Shown here: in pieces, positions 4,955 to 6,117 of the stretch | Layout: each line of letters begins with the position of its first letter | Numbering within the stretch: position 1 is the stretch's first letter | NCBI GenBank assembly: GCA_017959195.1 | Contig: JAGDBE010000139.1 | Coordinates: forward strand, 1-6,117 | Direction: 5' to 3' | DNA from: Clostridia bacterium | GTDB taxonomy: Bacteria > Bacillota > Clostridia > Oscillospirales > CAG-382 | Length of the DNA: 6,117 nucleotides | Made by a program: the position numbers and the translations under genes | Notes under the pieces: generated by a model | The model's input: the letters and a program-made list of their open reading frames with translations, nothing else | What the model was told of the DNA's origin: nothing | Databases searched by the model: none

Positions 4955-6117
4955 TCAGAACCTCGAATAAATAAACGTACTTGTGTTTCCGTATTCGCCG
5001 AAGCACAGCGGCAAAACGAGAAGAATTATGTAAACTATCCATCTAACGTACGGCTTTTTAGCGGAAATGATGTCCGCAAAGCTCGATTTTTTCTTTTCCT
5101 CGTAAATATCGATGAAAATCGTGCAGGCAATACCCAAAGCCGTGAATGCAAGCTTGATAAGCGGCGTTGTGCTGATAAAATACGACGGCAGCGGGGACAT
5201 CTTCCAGTCCTTTGCAATTAAACCTATGTAGTTTACCGCCTGTTTTAAGTTATCAGCCCTGAAAAACAGCCATGCGGCGTTTACGACGAGATATGTATAT
5301 ATCCAGCCGAGAACGCTTCTTTTTTTGCCTTTTTCGGCGTTATCGTAGAAATTAAGCCTCTTTTCGAGCACGAGGAACACGCCGTTAATAAGTCCCCAGA
5401 TCAAAAACGTGAGGTCTGCGCCGTGCCAGATTCCGCTTACGGCAAAGACGATAAGCATATTCAAAGAAGCGCGGAAAACGCTGCATCTGCTGCCGCCGAG
5501 CGGGAAATACAGATATTTCCGAAACCACGTCGAAAGCGAAATATGCCAGCGTCTCCAGAATTCAGTTATGGATTTGCTGAGGTAGGGGTGGTTGAAGTTT
5601 TCAGCCATCTCAATTCCCAGGCACTTTGCGCAGCCGCGCGCCATGAGGGTGTATCCGTTGAAATCCCAATATATCTGGAAGCCGTAAAGGAAAACGGTTG
5701 CTATCAGAAACAGCGACGACGTTTTATCGGCGTTGCCGAACACCAAATCGACGACGTATCCGCAGGATGCGGAGCAGAAAACCTTATAAAACAGGCCGTG
5801 CGCCATGTTTTTAAGTCCGTTTCCGTATTCGTCGAAGGTAACTTTTTTAGGATTGTTTATCTGCGGAAGCAGTTGTTCCGCACTGTTGATGGGGCCCGCC
5901 GTTATCTGCGGGAAGAAGCTCAGAAAGAGTCCGTAAGACAGAAAATTCCTCTCCGCCTTTATCTTTCCCCTGTAAACGTCGATAAGGTAGCCGACCGCCT
6001 GGAACGTAAAGAACGATATGCCGAGCGGCAGCGATTTTACGCCCGAAAACGATATTCCCGCAAGGCCGAGCAGCCACGTGAGATACTTATACAAAAACAG
6101 CGGCAGAAACGATATTA
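4955..6117 (-). CDS. MBOAT family O-acyltransferase (AlgI/DltB-like), 5' end cut by the window edge
   Basis: A polytopic membrane enzyme that passes acyl groups, usually acetyl, from the cytoplasm towards extracytoplasmic polysaccharide. The frame is open from the right edge for 386 residues; the TTG at 6094 is only an internal codon. Visible signatures are LPLGISFFTFQAVGYLIDVYRG near the start of the visible part, FFPQITAGPI, FWRRWHISLSTWFRKYLYFPLGG (His191 from the edge) and SGIWHGADLTFLIWG with the conserved catalytic-type His231 (codon 5423-5425). Several hydrophobic helices lie between these motifs. Relatives are about 460-500 residues and carry the PLGISF motif near residue 90-110, so roughly 80-100 N-terminal residues are outside the window. 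It is the first visible gene of the operon and is followed after 6 nt by its SGNH-type partner. Family is secure. The acyl group and glycan are not known; capsule or exopolysaccharide acetylation is inferred from context. Confidence 0.92.
   Translation of the reverse strand, partial: ISFLPLFLYKYLTWLLGLAGISFSGVKSLPLGISFFTFQAVGYLIDVYRGKIKAERNFLSYGLFLSFFPQITAGPINSAEQLLPQINNPKKVTFDEYGNGLKNMAHGLFYKVFCSASCGYVVDLVFGNADKTSSLFLIATVFLYGFQIYWDFNGYTLMARGCAKCLGIEMAENFNHPYLSKSITEFWRRWHISLSTWFRKYLYFPLGGSRCSVFRASLNMLIVFAVSGIWHGADLTFLIWGLINGVFLVLEKRLNFYDNAEKGKKRSVLGWIYTYLVVNAAWLFFRADNLKQAVNYIGLIAKDWKMSPLPSYFISTTPLIKLAFTALGIACTIFIDIYEEKKKSSFADIISAKKPYVRWIVYIILLVLPLCFGEYGNTSTFIYSRF

Overview
The window looks like chromosomal DNA of an endospore-forming Firmicute of the class Clostridia. 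It carries a SpoVT-type sporulation regulator, Gram-positive AGGAG-like ribosome binding sites, A-tract/hairpin/T-tract terminators and surface-polysaccharide genes. The exact taxon cannot be fixed from the sequence. No mobile element, CRISPR array, tRNA or rRNA was seen.

Layout, left to right. (1) Positions 1-1005, minus strand: a CapE/FnlA-type UDP-GlcNAc 4,6-dehydratase gene. It is intact in frame except for one amber codon at codon 42, and its last few codons run off the left edge. (2) Positions 1006-1197: a divergent intergenic region with a near-consensus sigma-A promoter reading left into the capE-like gene and a clear RBS for spoVT reading right. (3) Positions 1198-1755, plus strand: spoVT. 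(4) Positions 1768-1797: a symmetric terminator shared by spoVT and the convergent minus-strand gene. (5) Positions 1865-2779, minus strand: a six-helix membrane protein gene of Pr6Pr type. Just beyond its stop lies an open C-terminal tail (1804-1860) that closely matches the last residues of the next gene. (6) Positions 2823-2852: a second, minus-oriented terminator. (7) Positions 2860-6117, minus strand: a compact operon read right to left as MBOAT O-acyltransferase (5' end missing), SGNH-type membrane-anchored partner, then an FrhB/FdhB-like iron-sulfur flavoprotein.

The operon on the right has the usual form of a polysaccharide O-acylation module: MBOAT moves an acyl group across the membrane and the SGNH-like protein is the probable extracytoplasmic transferase or esterase. 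The FrhB-like protein is a frequent but poorly understood resident of clostridial capsule loci. CapE-type enzymes start UDP-L-FucNAc synthesis, so both sides of spoVT concern surface glycans.

The most unusual structure is a duplicated gene-end module: a C-terminal tail starting DFIKPNKS, a stop, then a 13-bp terminator hairpin with a 4-nt loop. It occurs once at the end of the FrhB-like gene and once after the membrane gene. In the second copy, removing one AAAT unit from an AAATAAAT repeat would fuse the tail in frame to the membrane protein. Together with the amber codon in the capE-like gene, this suggests recent remodelling or decay of the locus, or assembly errors.
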